From contig NZ_JAELTU010000032.1 of the NCBI RefSeq assembly GCF_016429015.1, positions 1-53,302 of the forward strand: 53,302 bases of DNA, read 5' to 3'. Below the pieces are notes generated by a model that saw only the letters and a program-made list of their open reading frames with translations, did not search any database and had not been told where the DNA came from. This document shows positions 28,781 through 37,750 of this stretch, piece after piece; within the stretch, counting starts at the first letter, position 1; each line of letters opens with the position of its first letter. Origin of the DNA: Rhizobium sp. ASV20 (GTDB lineage Bacteria > Pseudomonadota > Alphaproteobacteria > Rhizobiales > Rhizobiaceae). A program made the position numbers and the translations under genes.

Positions 28781-28792
28781 AAATTTTCTATC
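28776..28792. promoter_or_regulatory. LysR-type operator upstream of fdsG
   Basis: GATAGAAA (28776-28783), a central T, and TTTCTATC (28785-28792) make a 17-base perfect palindrome containing a T-N11-A core (28778-28790). It overlaps the stop codon of the LysR gene (28778-28780). A -10-like TATTAT (28840-28845) lies downstream, putting the palindrome centre near -67, the usual place of the LysR recognition site. Confidence 0.7.
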
Positions 28793-28941
28793 AATTAACG
28801 GGACTGCCTTATTGATCCCTGACCCTCTCCCTGCGACCCTATTATCTGGCGTGTCGATCGCACGTCACGGAGGAAGTGCCGCATAAGCGTTTTCCGAAGA
28901 TTCGCCTTCGATTTTCGGAAGCTGTGCGCGGGAGGCTGCTT

Positions 28942-29421
28942 ATGAATTTGAATCAGGCTGCGGGCGATGTAGCAACCCGCGCCGGAACCATCATCGATAG
29001 CATGAAATCGATGGAGGGACCGCTTCTACCCATTCTGCACGGGATTCAGGAAGAGTTTGGCTATGTGCCGCAGGATGCACTGCCTTTGATCGCCAAGGCG
29101 CTGAACCTCTCCCGCGCTGAAGTACACGGCGTCATGACTTTCTATCATGACTATCGCGACCATCCGGCCGGCCGGCACGTCCTGAAGCTCTGTCGCGCCG
29201 AAGCCTGTCAGTCGATGGGCGGAGATGCGCTCGCGGAGCGTATCAAGCGGCTCCTGGGTATCGATTTCCACCAGACGACACTCGATGGCAGCGTCACGCT
29301 GGAGCCGGTCTACTGTCTCGGGCTCTGTGCCTGCGCGCCGGCCGCAATGCTGGATGGCGAGCTGCATGGGCGGCTCGACGATGAAAGCGCCGAAGACCTT
29401 GTGAAGGAGGCGCGCCAATGA
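28942..29421 (+). CDS. fdsG: Formate dehydrogenase gamma subunit (NuoE-like)
   Basis: A [2Fe-2S] electron-transfer subunit of the NAD-dependent soluble formate dehydrogenase, related to NuoE of complex I. The 159-residue protein has a helical N-terminus and a thioredoxin-like C-terminal domain with cluster cysteines in LCRAEACQSMGG and CLGLCACAP. ATG 28942 is preceded by GGAGG six bases upstream; frames reaching further upstream are unlikely. Overlaps fdsB by four bases (ATGA), indicating coupled translation. Confidence 0.94.
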   Translation: MNLNQAAGDVATRAGTIIDSMKSMEGPLLPILHGIQEEFGYVPQDALPLIAKALNLSRAEVHGVMTFYHDYRDHPAGRHVLKLCRAEACQSMGGDALAERIKRLLGIDFHQTTLDGSVTLEPVYCLGLCACAPAAMLDGELHGRLDDESAEDLVKEARQ

Positions 29422-30974
29422 CCCTCACTATATACATCCCCCGTGACGCGGCCGCCCTTTCTCTGGGGGCGGAGAAGGTGGCGAAATCGGTCGCTCAGGA
29501 AATTGCCAAGCGCGGCCTCGATGCGCGCATCGTGCGCAACGGCTCGCGCGGCATGTTCTGGCTTGAGCCTTTGGTCGAAGTCGAAATCGACGGCAAACGC
29601 ATCGGCTATGGGCCGGTGAAGGCCAAGGATGTTCCCGCACTGTTCGACGCCGGGCTCGCCGAAGGTGGCGAGCATCCGCTCTGTCTTGGGGAGGTCGAAA
29701 GCCTCCCATTCCTCAAGGAACAGACCCGCCTGACCTTTGCCCGTTGCGGCATCACCGATCCGCTTTCGCTGCCGGATTATGAAGCTCATGGTGGCCTCAA
29801 GGGGTTGCGTCGCGCGATCGGCATGGCGGCTGGCGATATCGTCAAGGACGTTACCGATTCCGGCTTGCGCGGCCGTGGCGGCGCTGGCTTCCCGACCGGC
29901 ATCAAGTGGAAGACGGTGCTTGATGCGCCGGGTGATCGCAAATACATCGTCTGCAACGCCGACGAGGGCGATAGCGGTACGTTCGCCGACCGGATGATCA
30001 TGGAGGGCGACCCCTTCGTGCTGATCGAGGGCATGACGATTGCAGGCCTCGCGACGGGCGCGACCAAGGGCTTCGTCTATACGCGTTCGGAATATCCGCA
30101 TGCGATTGCCGCGATGACCGAAGCGGTCGAAATCGCCCGCAAGGCCGGCATCCTCGGTGCCTCCGTCCTCGGTTCCGGCAAGGCGTTCGACATGGAAATC
30201 CGCACCGGCGCGGGCGCTTATGTCTGCGGCGAGGAAACGGCACTGCTGAACAGTCTCGAAGGCAAGCGCGGTGTCGTGCGCGCCAAGCCGCCGCTGCCGG
30301 CGCATAAAGGCCTGTTCAACTGTCCGACTGTCATCAACAACGTGATCTCACTCGCCTCCGTTCCCGTCATCATGGACAAGGGAGCTGCCTTCTACCGCGA
30401 TTTCGGCATGGGCCGTTCGCGCGGCACGATCCCGCTGCAGATCGCCGGCAACGTCAAGCATGGCGGGCTCTATGAGACGGCCTTCGGCCTTTCTCTCGGC
30501 GATATCGTCGACAAGATCGGCGGCGGTACGGCGTCGGGCCGCCCGGTCAAGGCGGTGCAGGTGGGTGGTCCGCTCGGGGCCTATTTCCCACGTGCTCTGT
30601 TCGACACGCCATTCGACTATGAAGCCTTCGCGGCCAAGGATGGCCTGATCGGTCATGCCGGCCTCGTTGTGTTCGACGATACCGCCGACATGCTGAAGCA
30701 GGCGCGTTTCGCCATGGAATTCTGCGCGGTCGAAAGCTGCGGCAAGTGCACGCCTTGTCGCATCGGCTCGACGCGCGGTGTCGAGACGACCGACAAGATC
30801 GCTAGAGGGATCGAGCCGGAGAAGAACAGGGTTCTGCTTGCCGATCTCTGCAACACGATGAAGTTCGGTTCGCTCTGTGCACTCGGTGGCTTCACGCCCT
30901 ATCCCGTGATGAGCGCGATGACCCATTTCCCGGAGGACTTTTCTCCGGCTCCCTTGATTGAAGCGGCGGAGTAA
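29418..30974 (+). CDS. fdsB: Formate dehydrogenase beta subunit (NuoF-like)
   Basis: The FMN and NAD-binding diaphorase subunit of the FdsABG enzyme. The 518-residue protein has an N-terminal thioredoxin-like extension, the FMN loop GRGGAGFPTG at about residues 152-161, the NADH-site block CNADEGDSGTFADRM, and the [4Fe-4S] ligands ESCGKCTPCR near 440 with a distant C in the SLCALGG segment. It receives electrons from FdsG and FdsA and reduces NAD+. Five bases separate it from fdsA. Confidence 0.96.
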   Translation: MTLTIYIPRDAAALSLGAEKVAKSVAQEIAKRGLDARIVRNGSRGMFWLEPLVEVEIDGKRIGYGPVKAKDVPALFDAGLAEGGEHPLCLGEVESLPFLKEQTRLTFARCGITDPLSLPDYEAHGGLKGLRRAIGMAAGDIVKDVTDSGLRGRGGAGFPTGIKWKTVLDAPGDRKYIVCNADEGDSGTFADRMIMEGDPFVLIEGMTIAGLATGATKGFVYTRSEYPHAIAAMTEAVEIARKAGILGASVLGSGKAFDMEIRTGAGAYVCGEETALLNSLEGKRGVVRAKPPLPAHKGLFNCPTVINNVISLASVPVIMDKGAAFYRDFGMGRSRGTIPLQIAGNVKHGGLYETAFGLSLGDIVDKIGGGTASGRPVKAVQVGGPLGAYFPRALFDTPFDYEAFAAKDGLIGHAGLVVFDDTADMLKQARFAMEFCAVESCGKCTPCRIGSTRGVETTDKIARGIEPEKNRVLLADLCNTMKFGSLCALGGFTPYPVMSAMTHFPEDFSPAPLIEAAE

Positions 30975-30979
30975 GACCC

Positions 30980-33859
30980 ATGTCCCTCGTTCCAGAAATC
31001 GACTACGGCACGCCGGCCTCCACCTCCGAAACCATGGTGACGCTGACCATTGACGGGCGCCAGATCAGCGTGCCCGAGGGCACCTCGATCATGCGGGCCT
31101 CGATGGAAGCCGGCATTCAGGTGCCGAAGCTCTGCGCCACCGATATGGTCGATGCCTTCGGCTCCTGCCGCCTCTGTCTCGTCGAGATCGAAGGCCGCAA
31201 CGGTACGCCGGCCTCCTGCACGACGCCGGTTGCCCCCGGTCTCGTCGTTCACACGCAGACCGGCCGGCTGAAGGATATCCGCCGCGGCGTGATGGAGCTC
31301 TATATCTCCGATCATCCGCTCGACTGTCTGACATGCGCTGCCAACGGCGATTGCGAATTGCAGGATATGGCCGGCGCCGTCGGCCTGCGCGATGTGCGCT
31401 ATGGCTACGAGGGTGACAACCACGTCAAGGCACGCAACAACGGCGACATCAACCTGAAATGGATGCCGAAGGACGAGTCCAATCCGTATTTCACCTATGA
31501 TCCCTCCAAGTGCATCGTCTGTTCGCGCTGTGTGCGCGCTTGCGAGGAAGTGCAGGGCACTTTCGCACTGACCATCGAGGGGCGCGGTTTCGGCTCGCGC
31601 GTCTCGCCTGGCATGCACGAGAACTTCATCGACAGCGAGTGCGTATCCTGCGGCGCCTGCGTGCAGGCCTGCCCAACGGCGACGCTGACCGAAAAGTCGG
31701 TGATCTCAATCGGCCAGCCGGAGCACTCCGCCGTGACCACCTGCGCCTATTGCGGTGTCGGTTGCTCCTTCAAGGCGGAAATGCGCGGCGAGGAGCTGGT
31801 GCGCATGGTGCCCTGGAAGGATGGTCAGGCCAATCGCGGCCACTCCTGCGTCAAGGGCCGGTTTGCCTATGGTTATTCGACCCACAAGGATCGCATCCTC
31901 AACCCGATGGTTCGTGAAAAGGTCACCGATCCCTGGCGTGAGGTGACCTGGGACGAGGCCTTTGCCCACATCGCCACCGAATTCAAGCGGCTGCAATATC
32001 AATATGGCCGTGATTCCATTGGCGGTATCACCTCGTCACGCTGCACCAATGAAGAGACCTACCTGGTGCAGAAGCTGATCCGCGCCGGCTTCGGCAACAA
32101 CAATGTCGATACCTGCGCCCGCGTTTGCCATTCGCCGACAGGCTATGGCCTCGGCCAAGCTTTCGGCACTTCGGCCGGCACGCAGAATTTCGATAGCGTC
32201 GAGCATTCCGACGTCGTCATCGTCATCGGCGCCAACCCCACTGATGGCCATCCGGTCTTCGGCTCGCGCCTGAAGAAGCGGCTGCGCCAGGGCGCCAAGC
32301 TCATTGTCATCGATCCGCGCCGCATCGATCTGGTGCGCACTCCGCATGTCGAGGCGAGCTATCATCTGCCGCTGAAGCCGGGCACCAATGTCGCCATGCT
32401 GACGGCGCTGGCTCACGTCATCGTCACCGAAGGCCTGTTCGACGAGAAGTTCATCCGCGAGCGCTGCGACTGGTCGGAGTTCGAGGATTGGGCTGGTTTC
32501 GTCGCCGAACTGCAGCACAGCCCGGAGGAAACGGAAAAATACACCGGCGTTCCTGCTGATCTCGTGCGCGGTGCGGCCCGTCTCTATGCCAAGGGCGGCA
32601 ACGGCGCGATCTACTACGGTCTCGGCGTGACCGAGCATAGCCAAGGCTCGACCACGGTCATGGCGATCGCCAACCTTGCGATGGCGACGGGCAATATTGG
32701 CCGTCCGGGTGTCGGCGTGAATCCGTTGCGCGGCCAGAACAATGTGCAGGGCTCCTGCGACATGGGCTCCTTCCCGCACGAGTTGACGGGCTATCGTCAC
32801 ATTTCCGACGACGCCACGCGCGAAGTCTTTGAAAAGCTGTGGGGCGTGAAGCTCAACAATGAGCCTGGCCTTCGCATCACGAACATGCTCGACGCTGCCG
32901 TCGAGGGTACGTTCAAGGGCATCTACATCCAGGGCGAGGATATCCTTCAGTCCGACCCGGATACCAAGCATGTCGCAGCCGGCCTTGCCGCCATGGAATG
33001 CGTTGTCGTCCACGACCTCTTCCTGAACGAGACGGCGAATTACGCGCATGTCTTTCTGCCCGGTTCGACCTTCCTGGAAAAGGACGGCACTTTCACGAAT
33101 GCCGAGCGTCGCATCAATCGTGTCCGCAAGGTCATGACCCCCAGAAACGGTTATGCCGACTGGGAAGTGACGCAGAAGATGGCGCAGGCCATGGGGCTTG
33201 CCTGGAACTATAGCCATCCGTCCGAGATCATGGACGAGATCGCCGCGACGACGCCAACCTTTGCCCTGGTGTCCTACGACTATCTGGAAAAGATGGGCTC
33301 CGTGCAGTGGCCCTGCAACGAGAAGACGCCACTCGGCTCGCCGATCATGCATGTCGACGGTTTCGTGCGCGGCAGGGGCAAGTTCATCCGCACGGAATAT
33401 GTTCCCACAGACGAGCGTACCGGCCCGCGCTTCCCGTTGCTGCTCACTACGGGGCGCATCCTCAGCCAGTACAATGTCGGCGCACAGACGCGGCGCACCG
33501 AGAACGTCATGTGGCACGCGGAGGATCGGCTGGAAATCCATCCGCACGATGCGGAGCAGCGCGGCATCCGTGAGGGTGACTGGATCCGGCTCAGCAGCCG
33601 CTCTGGCGACACCACGCTTCGCGCCTTGATCACCGACCGCGTGGCACCCGGCGTCGTCTACACGACGTTCCACCATCCGGACACGCAGGCCAACGTCATC
33701 ACCACGGATTACACCGATTGGGCGACGAACTGCCCGGAATACAAGGTGACGGCCGTGCAGGTTTCGCCGTCGAACGGCCCGTCGCAATGGCAGGTCGACT
33801 ATGACGAGCAGGCCAAGCAGTCGCGCCGCATCGTCGGGAAGATGGAGGCCGCGGAGTGA
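30980..33859 (+). CDS. fdsA: Formate dehydrogenase catalytic alpha subunit
   Basis: A cytoplasmic molybdenum (or tungsten) bis-MGD formate dehydrogenase oxidising formate to CO2. The 959-residue protein starts with a NuoG-like segment. A [2Fe-2S] site is at C52, C63, C66 and C80; a H112/C116/C119/C125 cluster and two [4Fe-4S] clusters follow (C178-C188 and C221-C231). The catalytic domain has its own [4Fe-4S] (C255, C258, C262, C290). The metal ligand is cysteine C383, followed by the functional H384 in ARVCHSPTG. No selenocysteine codon is used. With FdsG, FdsB and FdsD it forms the oxygen-tolerant type described from Rhodobacter and Cupriavidus. Confidence 0.97.
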   Translation: MSLVPEIDYGTPASTSETMVTLTIDGRQISVPEGTSIMRASMEAGIQVPKLCATDMVDAFGSCRLCLVEIEGRNGTPASCTTPVAPGLVVHTQTGRLKDIRRGVMELYISDHPLDCLTCAANGDCELQDMAGAVGLRDVRYGYEGDNHVKARNNGDINLKWMPKDESNPYFTYDPSKCIVCSRCVRACEEVQGTFALTIEGRGFGSRVSPGMHENFIDSECVSCGACVQACPTATLTEKSVISIGQPEHSAVTTCAYCGVGCSFKAEMRGEELVRMVPWKDGQANRGHSCVKGRFAYGYSTHKDRILNPMVREKVTDPWREVTWDEAFAHIATEFKRLQYQYGRDSIGGITSSRCTNEETYLVQKLIRAGFGNNNVDTCARVCHSPTGYGLGQAFGTSAGTQNFDSVEHSDVVIVIGANPTDGHPVFGSRLKKRLRQGAKLIVIDPRRIDLVRTPHVEASYHLPLKPGTNVAMLTALAHVIVTEGLFDEKFIRERCDWSEFEDWAGFVAELQHSPEETEKYTGVPADLVRGAARLYAKGGNGAIYYGLGVTEHSQGSTTVMAIANLAMATGNIGRPGVGVNPLRGQNNVQGSCDMGSFPHELTGYRHISDDATREVFEKLWGVKLNNEPGLRITNMLDAAVEGTFKGIYIQGEDILQSDPDTKHVAAGLAAMECVVVHDLFLNETANYAHVFLPGSTFLEKDGTFTNAERRINRVRKVMTPRNGYADWEVTQKMAQAMGLAWNYSHPSEIMDEIAATTPTFALVSYDYLEKMGSVQWPCNEKTPLGSPIMHVDGFVRGRGKFIRTEYVPTDERTGPRFPLLLTTGRILSQYNVGAQTRRTENVMWHAEDRLEIHPHDAEQRGIREGDWIRLSSRSGDTTLRALITDRVAPGVVYTTFHHPDTQANVITTDYTDWATNCPEYKVTAVQVSPSNGPSQWQVDYDEQAKQSRRIVGKMEAAE

Positions 33860-33944
33860 GCCGAAGTGGCCGCGGGCGGTATTCGCTTTCCACGAATGCT
33901 AAAGCTTGTGGCGTTGCTAAGGAATATGCCGGTATCACAGCCAC

Positions 33945-34772
33945 ATGACCAAATTCACGCCCACAACAACGGTCCCGGAGACCGCCCGCCGCAACGGCCT
34001 GGTTCGCTCGGGTTCCCGTATCGTCCCCGAGGAGGTGCCGATCGCCTTTTCCTATGGCGGCACCTCGCATGCGGTCATGATGGGAACGCCTGCCGATATC
34101 GAGGATTTTGCGGTTGGTTTCAGCCTGACCGAAGGCATCATTACCGATATGGATCAGATCGCCGCGATCGAGCCGATCGAGGACGAGCAGGGGATCGACG
34201 TGCAGATCAGTCTCGTCGATGACGTTGCCGATGCGTTGCGGCTGCGCCGCCGGCATATGGCCGGTCCCGTCGGCTGCGGTCTCTGTGGCATCGAATCGAT
34301 CGAGCAGGCCGTGCGCAAGGTGCCCGATGTTTCCAAGGTCGGCTTGACGCTGACGCAGAAGGATATCGTCCGAGCTATCGCGCTTCTGAACGACGCCCAG
34401 CCGTTGCATCGCGAGACACGCGCCGTGCACGGCGCAGGCTTCTATATTCCCTCCGAGGGATTGCTTGCCGTGCGCGAGGATGTCGGCCGGCACAATGCGC
34501 TCGACAAGCTCTGCGGTGCGGTCATCCGTTCCGGTCGCAAGGGCGCTGATGGCGTGGTGGCTGTAACCAGCCGCCTGTCGGTCGAGATGGTGCAGAAGGC
34601 GGCGATTCTGGGCAGTTCGGTGTTGGTCGCCATTTCCGCGCCGACCGCGCTTGCCATCCGCACGGCCGAAGAGGCCGGCATGACGCTCGTCGCTCTGGTC
34701 CGCGGCGACGATTTCGAGATTTTCACCCATCCGCATCGCATTATCACGGGGAGCATTGCCGATGTCGCCTGA
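33945..34772 (+). CDS. fdhD: Formate dehydrogenase accessory sulfurtransferase FdhD
   Basis: Delivers sulfur from a cysteine desulfurase to the molybdenum cofactor, needed for formate dehydrogenase activity. The 275-residue protein carries the required CxxC pair (C111 and C114 in VGCGLCGIE) and conserved blocks SYGGTSHAVMMGTP, DFAVGFSLTEGII and ALDKLCGAVI. ATG 33945 lacks a clear ribosome-binding site, 85 bases after fdsA. It overlaps fdsD by 11 bases. Confidence 0.95.
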   Translation: MTKFTPTTTVPETARRNGLVRSGSRIVPEEVPIAFSYGGTSHAVMMGTPADIEDFAVGFSLTEGIITDMDQIAAIEPIEDEQGIDVQISLVDDVADALRLRRRHMAGPVGCGLCGIESIEQAVRKVPDVSKVGLTLTQKDIVRAIALLNDAQPLHRETRAVHGAGFYIPSEGLLAVREDVGRHNALDKLCGAVIRSGRKGADGVVAVTSRLSVEMVQKAAILGSSVLVAISAPTALAIRTAEEAGMTLVALVRGDDFEIFTHPHRIITGSIADVA

Positions 34773-35028
34773 CGAGACGCCGCACGGCAAGACCGAGACC
34801 AAGCTTATCTACATGGCGAACCAGATTGCCACCTTCTTCAAGACCCAGCCTGCCGATGAGGCGGTAGAAGGTGTCGCCACCCATATCAACAAGTTCTGGG
34901 AGCCGCGTATGCGGCGCCAGCTCTTCGCCATCATCGACCATGGTGATAGCGGGCTCAACCCTCTGGTGCTTGAGGCGGCCGCGCTGATCCACAAGCCGGC
35001 GCCGGTGGAGGAAATTAAGCCGGCTTAA
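34762..35028 (+). CDS. fdsD: Formate dehydrogenase delta subunit
   Basis: A small subunit or chaperone-like partner of FdsA that helps assemble the enzyme. The 88-residue protein has the family's core KLIYMANQIATFF at residues 14-26 and HINKFWEPRMRRQL near 43-56. The start ATG 34762 lies inside the fdhD gene in another frame. The last codons, from about residue 79 to the stop, form the left half of a 44-bp perfect palindrome (35000-35043), so the C-terminal APVEEIKPA is shaped by a nucleic-acid structure as well as by protein function. Confidence 0.92.
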   Translation: MSPDETPHGKTETKLIYMANQIATFFKTQPADEAVEGVATHINKFWEPRMRRQLFAIIDHGDSGLNPLVLEAAALIHKPAPVEEIKPA

Positions 35029-35047
35029 TTTCCTCCACCGGCGGCTT
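34993..35047 (+). repeat. 44-bp perfect palindrome spanning the fdsD stop
   Basis: Bases 35000-35021 are the exact reverse complement of 35022-35043, with no spacer. The left half begins CGCCGGTGGAGG and the centre is AAGCCGGCTT. Outer AAGCC (34993-34997) and GGCTT (35043-35047) can extend the stem past a small bulge. It covers the last codons and TAA of fdsD. As RNA it would be a stem of about 20 bp with a CCGG loop and no T run. It is probably the 3' end structure of the fds transcript. Confidence 0.85.
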
Positions 35048-35130
35048 GGGAGCTCGCTCCGAGGCCGATAAAACTGCTTGAAGGTGATCGAAGCCACAAT
35101 CAATCCGGTCGAAAGACCTGCATGAAACGA

Positions 35131-35160
35131 GAAAGCCGCCCCTATTGAAGAGGCGGCTTC
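35131..35160. terminator. Bidirectional terminator between fdsD and the chemoreceptor gene
   Basis: AAGCCGCC (35133-35140) and GGCGGCTT (35152-35159) form an 8-bp stem with an 11-base loop. On the minus strand it is followed by TTCTCGTTT and ends the chemoreceptor transcript; on the plus strand CTTCTTGTTG follows, after fdsD. Confidence 0.75.
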
Positions 35161-35188
35161 TTGTTGTCAGGTGCAGAGGCTGCGACGA

Positions 35189-36862
35189 TCACGCCGCGCG
35201 GCGCGTTATCATCTCCCTGACGATCGCATCCGCCAGGCGGAACTGGGCGAGCAGCGTGTGCAGCGCATCCGCCTCGTTTGCCAGCCGGAGGCTTGCGGCG
35301 GTGCTTTCCTCGACCATGGCGGCGTTTTGTTGCGTCGTCTGATCGAGCGAGTTGATCGCCGCATTGATTTCCCTGAGACCGATCGTCTGCTCCTTCGAGG
35401 CCTTCACAATTGCTGCCACGTTGGAGTTGATGTCACTGACTTGGGTGACGATTTCTTCAAGCGCCTTGCCGGTCTGGCCGACGAGGCCGACCCCATTCTT
35501 CACATGCTCGCTCGATGCGGTGATCAACGCCTTGATTTCCTTGGCGGCGCTGGCGGAGCGCTGTGCCAACTCGCGCACTTCCTGCGCAACGACCGCGAAG
35601 CCTTTGCCCGCTTCGCCGGCGCGTGCCGCCTCCACGCCGGCATTCAGCGCCAGAAGGTTGGTCTGGAAAGCGATGTCGTCGATCACGCCGATGATGTTGG
35701 TGATCTCGCGTGAAGATTTCTCGATCTGATCCATGGCTGCGACCGCACTGCGCACCACCGTGCCGGATTGCTCGGCTCCGCGCTTGGTTTCAGCGACCAG
35801 GCGTCCGGCCTCCTCTGCCCGTTGGCTGGAATCGGCGACCGTCGTGGTGATCTCTTCCAGCGCTGCTGCGGTTTCTTCCACGGAGGCCGCCTGTTGCTCG
35901 GTGCGTCTTGAGAAGGATTCCGCCGAATCCCCAAGTTCGCGTGAGCCGGCGGCAATTGCGCTGGCATTTTCGCCAACCGTGGTCAGCGTCTCCGAGAGCC
36001 TTTCGATAGTCGCGTTGAAGTCGTGGCGAAGCTGTTCCATCGAGGGCACGAAGGAGTGGTCGAGCGTCTTCGTCAGGTCACCTTCGGACAGGCGGCGTAG
36101 CGCGCCTGCCAGCTCGCTGATGGCGCTCATGCGCGAGGTGACGTCGGTCGCGAATTTCACGACCTTGTAGACCCGCCCGTCGGCGTCGACGATGGGATTG
36201 TATGCCGCCTGGATCCAGATTTCCTTGCCGCCCTTGCCGTAGCGAACAAACTCGTTCGCGATGAACTCGCCTTGCGCCAGACGCTGCCAGAAGCGCTTGT
36301 ACTCTTCCGTGCGCGTATAGGCCGGATCGCAGAACATGCTGTGATGTTTTCCGACGATCTCGCTGAGCGCATATCCCAGCGCGTTGCAGAAATTGTCGTT
36401 CGCCGTCAGGATATCACCCGTCGGCAGGAATTCGATGACCGCCTGCGAGTGGGAGATGGCTGCAAGCTTGCCGGCATCGTCGATCGCCTTTGTCTTGGCT
36501 TCGGTGACATCAGCGGCAAATTTGACGACCTTTACCGGCTTGCCGTTGCGGAAAACGGGATTGTAGGAAGCCTGGATCCAGATCTCGCGATTGCCCTTGG
36601 CAACTCGCTTATAGGTGCCCGCATCATATTCGCCGCGGCCGAGACGTGCCCAGAAATCCTGATAGGCTGGCGTCGCCACCAAGGCGGGTTCGCAGAACAT
36701 GCGGTGATGGTTACCGACGATTTCTTTCAGGTCATAACCCAGCGCGCGGCAGAAATTCTCGTTTGCGGTCAGGATCTTACCTTGAAGATCGAATTCGATG
36801 ATGGCCTGTGACTTAGAAACGGCGGACAGGATGCGGCTGGCATCCGATGATAGGCTGAACAT
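35189..36862 (-). CDS. Cytoplasmic methyl-accepting chemotaxis protein with two PAS domains
   Basis: A 557-residue chemoreceptor without membrane segments. Two similar PAS domains (about residues 12-120 and 134-245) share FC(R/N)ALGY and HH(R/S)MFC(E/D)P, followed by a HAMP-like linker (about 245-295) and the signalling domain with the hairpin tip IDDIAFQTNLLALNAGVEAA near residue 390. It resembles Sinorhizobium McpY, also a soluble double-PAS receptor. PAS domains suggest sensing of redox, oxygen or energy state; no cofactor is provable. No CheR-docking pentapeptide is seen at the C-terminus. Downstream of cheW on the same strand, but cheW has its own terminator. Confidence 0.92.
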   Translation of the reverse strand: MFSLSSDASRILSAVSKSQAIIEFDLQGKILTANENFCRALGYDLKEIVGNHHRMFCEPALVATPAYQDFWARLGRGEYDAGTYKRVAKGNREIWIQASYNPVFRNGKPVKVVKFAADVTEAKTKAIDDAGKLAAISHSQAVIEFLPTGDILTANDNFCNALGYALSEIVGKHHSMFCDPAYTRTEEYKRFWQRLAQGEFIANEFVRYGKGGKEIWIQAAYNPIVDADGRVYKVVKFATDVTSRMSAISELAGALRRLSEGDLTKTLDHSFVPSMEQLRHDFNATIERLSETLTTVGENASAIAAGSRELGDSAESFSRRTEQQAASVEETAAALEEITTTVADSSQRAEEAGRLVAETKRGAEQSGTVVRSAVAAMDQIEKSSREITNIIGVIDDIAFQTNLLALNAGVEAARAGEAGKGFAVVAQEVRELAQRSASAAKEIKALITASSEHVKNGVGLVGQTGKALEEIVTQVSDINSNVAAIVKASKEQTIGLREINAAINSLDQTTQQNAAMVEESTAASLRLANEADALHTLLAQFRLADAIVREMITRRAA

Positions 36863-37108
36863 TCCTATTCCCTCTCAGAAGGCTCGCGCTTGCGAAGCGT
36901 CGATTGATGGCATCGAAGCGGGCGGCCGTGCTCGTCGGCGCATCGAAATTACGACGCGCCGCACGGGAATGGTCGGAATGTTGAGAGTGTATTTCTTTCC
37001 TCGCTTCACACGTTAATGATGCGTTGAGCCCATTAATTTTGAGTAAAATTTAGCGTATTAGAAATTATAAACTAAATAAAATACACTTGGCTAAAATTCG
37101 ATGGCAAT
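36863..37108. other. AT-rich leader region of the chemoreceptor gene
   Basis: This 246-base stretch holds no gene. Its right half (about 37016-37085) is much more AT-rich than the surroundings, the likely place of the chemoreceptor promoter on the minus strand, but no exact -35/-10 pair can be assigned with confidence. AGAGGGAATAGGA directly precedes the chemoreceptor ATG. Confidence 0.45.
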
Positions 37109-37138
37109 AAAAAAGCCGCCACCCGAAGGGTGGCGGCT
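37109..37138 (-). terminator. Rho-independent terminator of cheW
   Basis: AGCCGCCACCC (37114-37124) and GGGTGGCGGCT (37128-37138) form an 11-bp perfect stem with a 3-base loop. On the minus strand the stem runs into TTTTTTATTG. It lies 24 bases past the cheW stop. Confidence 0.93.
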
Positions 37139-37161
37139 CTTCTTGATAATATTCTGCGAGT

Positions 37162-37638
37162 TTAAGCGGCCAGCTCTTCTGCTTCGCTTTCCTTGAACAT
37201 CTTGGCGAGGTTCAGGAAGCAGATCATGCCGTTCTCGGTGGCGATAATGCCTTCGCAATAGGCGCGATCGAAGGACGCCGTTACTTCCGGAACCGGCTGA
37301 ACCTGATCCGAGGCGATCGTCAGGATATCGGAAACGCGGTCGACCAGCATGCCGATAACCATATTGTGGACTTCGGCAACGACGATCGCGCTGCGCTCGT
37401 TGGCAACCGTGCTCTGCATGCCGAGCTTGTAGGCAAGGTCGATGATCGGGATCACGGAGCCGCGTAGGTTCATGACGCCGATGACGTCAGCTGGCGCGTG
37501 CGGGATTGGCGTCGATGGTGCCCAGCCGCGGATTTCGCGGATCGTGGTGGTCTTGACGCAGAATTCCTGCTCATGAAGCCGGAAAGCAATAATCTCCAGA
37601 GTCTCGCCGCTGAAGCTGGTGGAATTGATCGTGGCCAT
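37162..37638 (-). CDS. cheW: Chemotaxis adaptor protein CheW
   Basis: Scaffold joining chemoreceptors to the CheA kinase. The 158-residue protein is a single CheW domain, with the receptor-contact block VIGVMNLRGSVIPIIDL near residues 53-69. The long upstream frame to 37764 does not look coding; ATG 37638 (MATINSTSF) gives normal length. It is a lone cheW outside a che cluster, followed by its own terminator and then the double-PAS receptor gene, so a dedicated receptor-adaptor pair is possible. Confidence 0.94.
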   Translation of the reverse strand: MATINSTSFSGETLEIIAFRLHEQEFCVKTTTIREIRGWAPSTPIPHAPADVIGVMNLRGSVIPIIDLAYKLGMQSTVANERSAIVVAEVHNMVIGMLVDRVSDILTIASDQVQPVPEVTASFDRAYCEGIIATENGMICFLNLAKMFKESEAEELAA

Positions 37639-37750
37639 GAACGTTCTTCCCATTGAACCGTAACGCCAAACACGGCGCGTTAAGGCTAAGATAGAACAAG
37701 AACGTTGCTCAAACCTAAATCCGCTCGCAAGCTTTTCGAGCCGTGGGCGT

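Noticed and set aside
32036..33787. 583-codon open frame antisense to fdsA
   Set aside because: It is fully contained within a certain gene and has low-complexity, histidine/arginine-rich translation with no domain. It is a shadow of codon bias.
35000..35043. The fdsD palindrome as a standard rho-independent terminator
   Set aside because: No T run follows the stem and the loop region is CCGG; the conventional terminator is the separate hairpin at 35131-35160.
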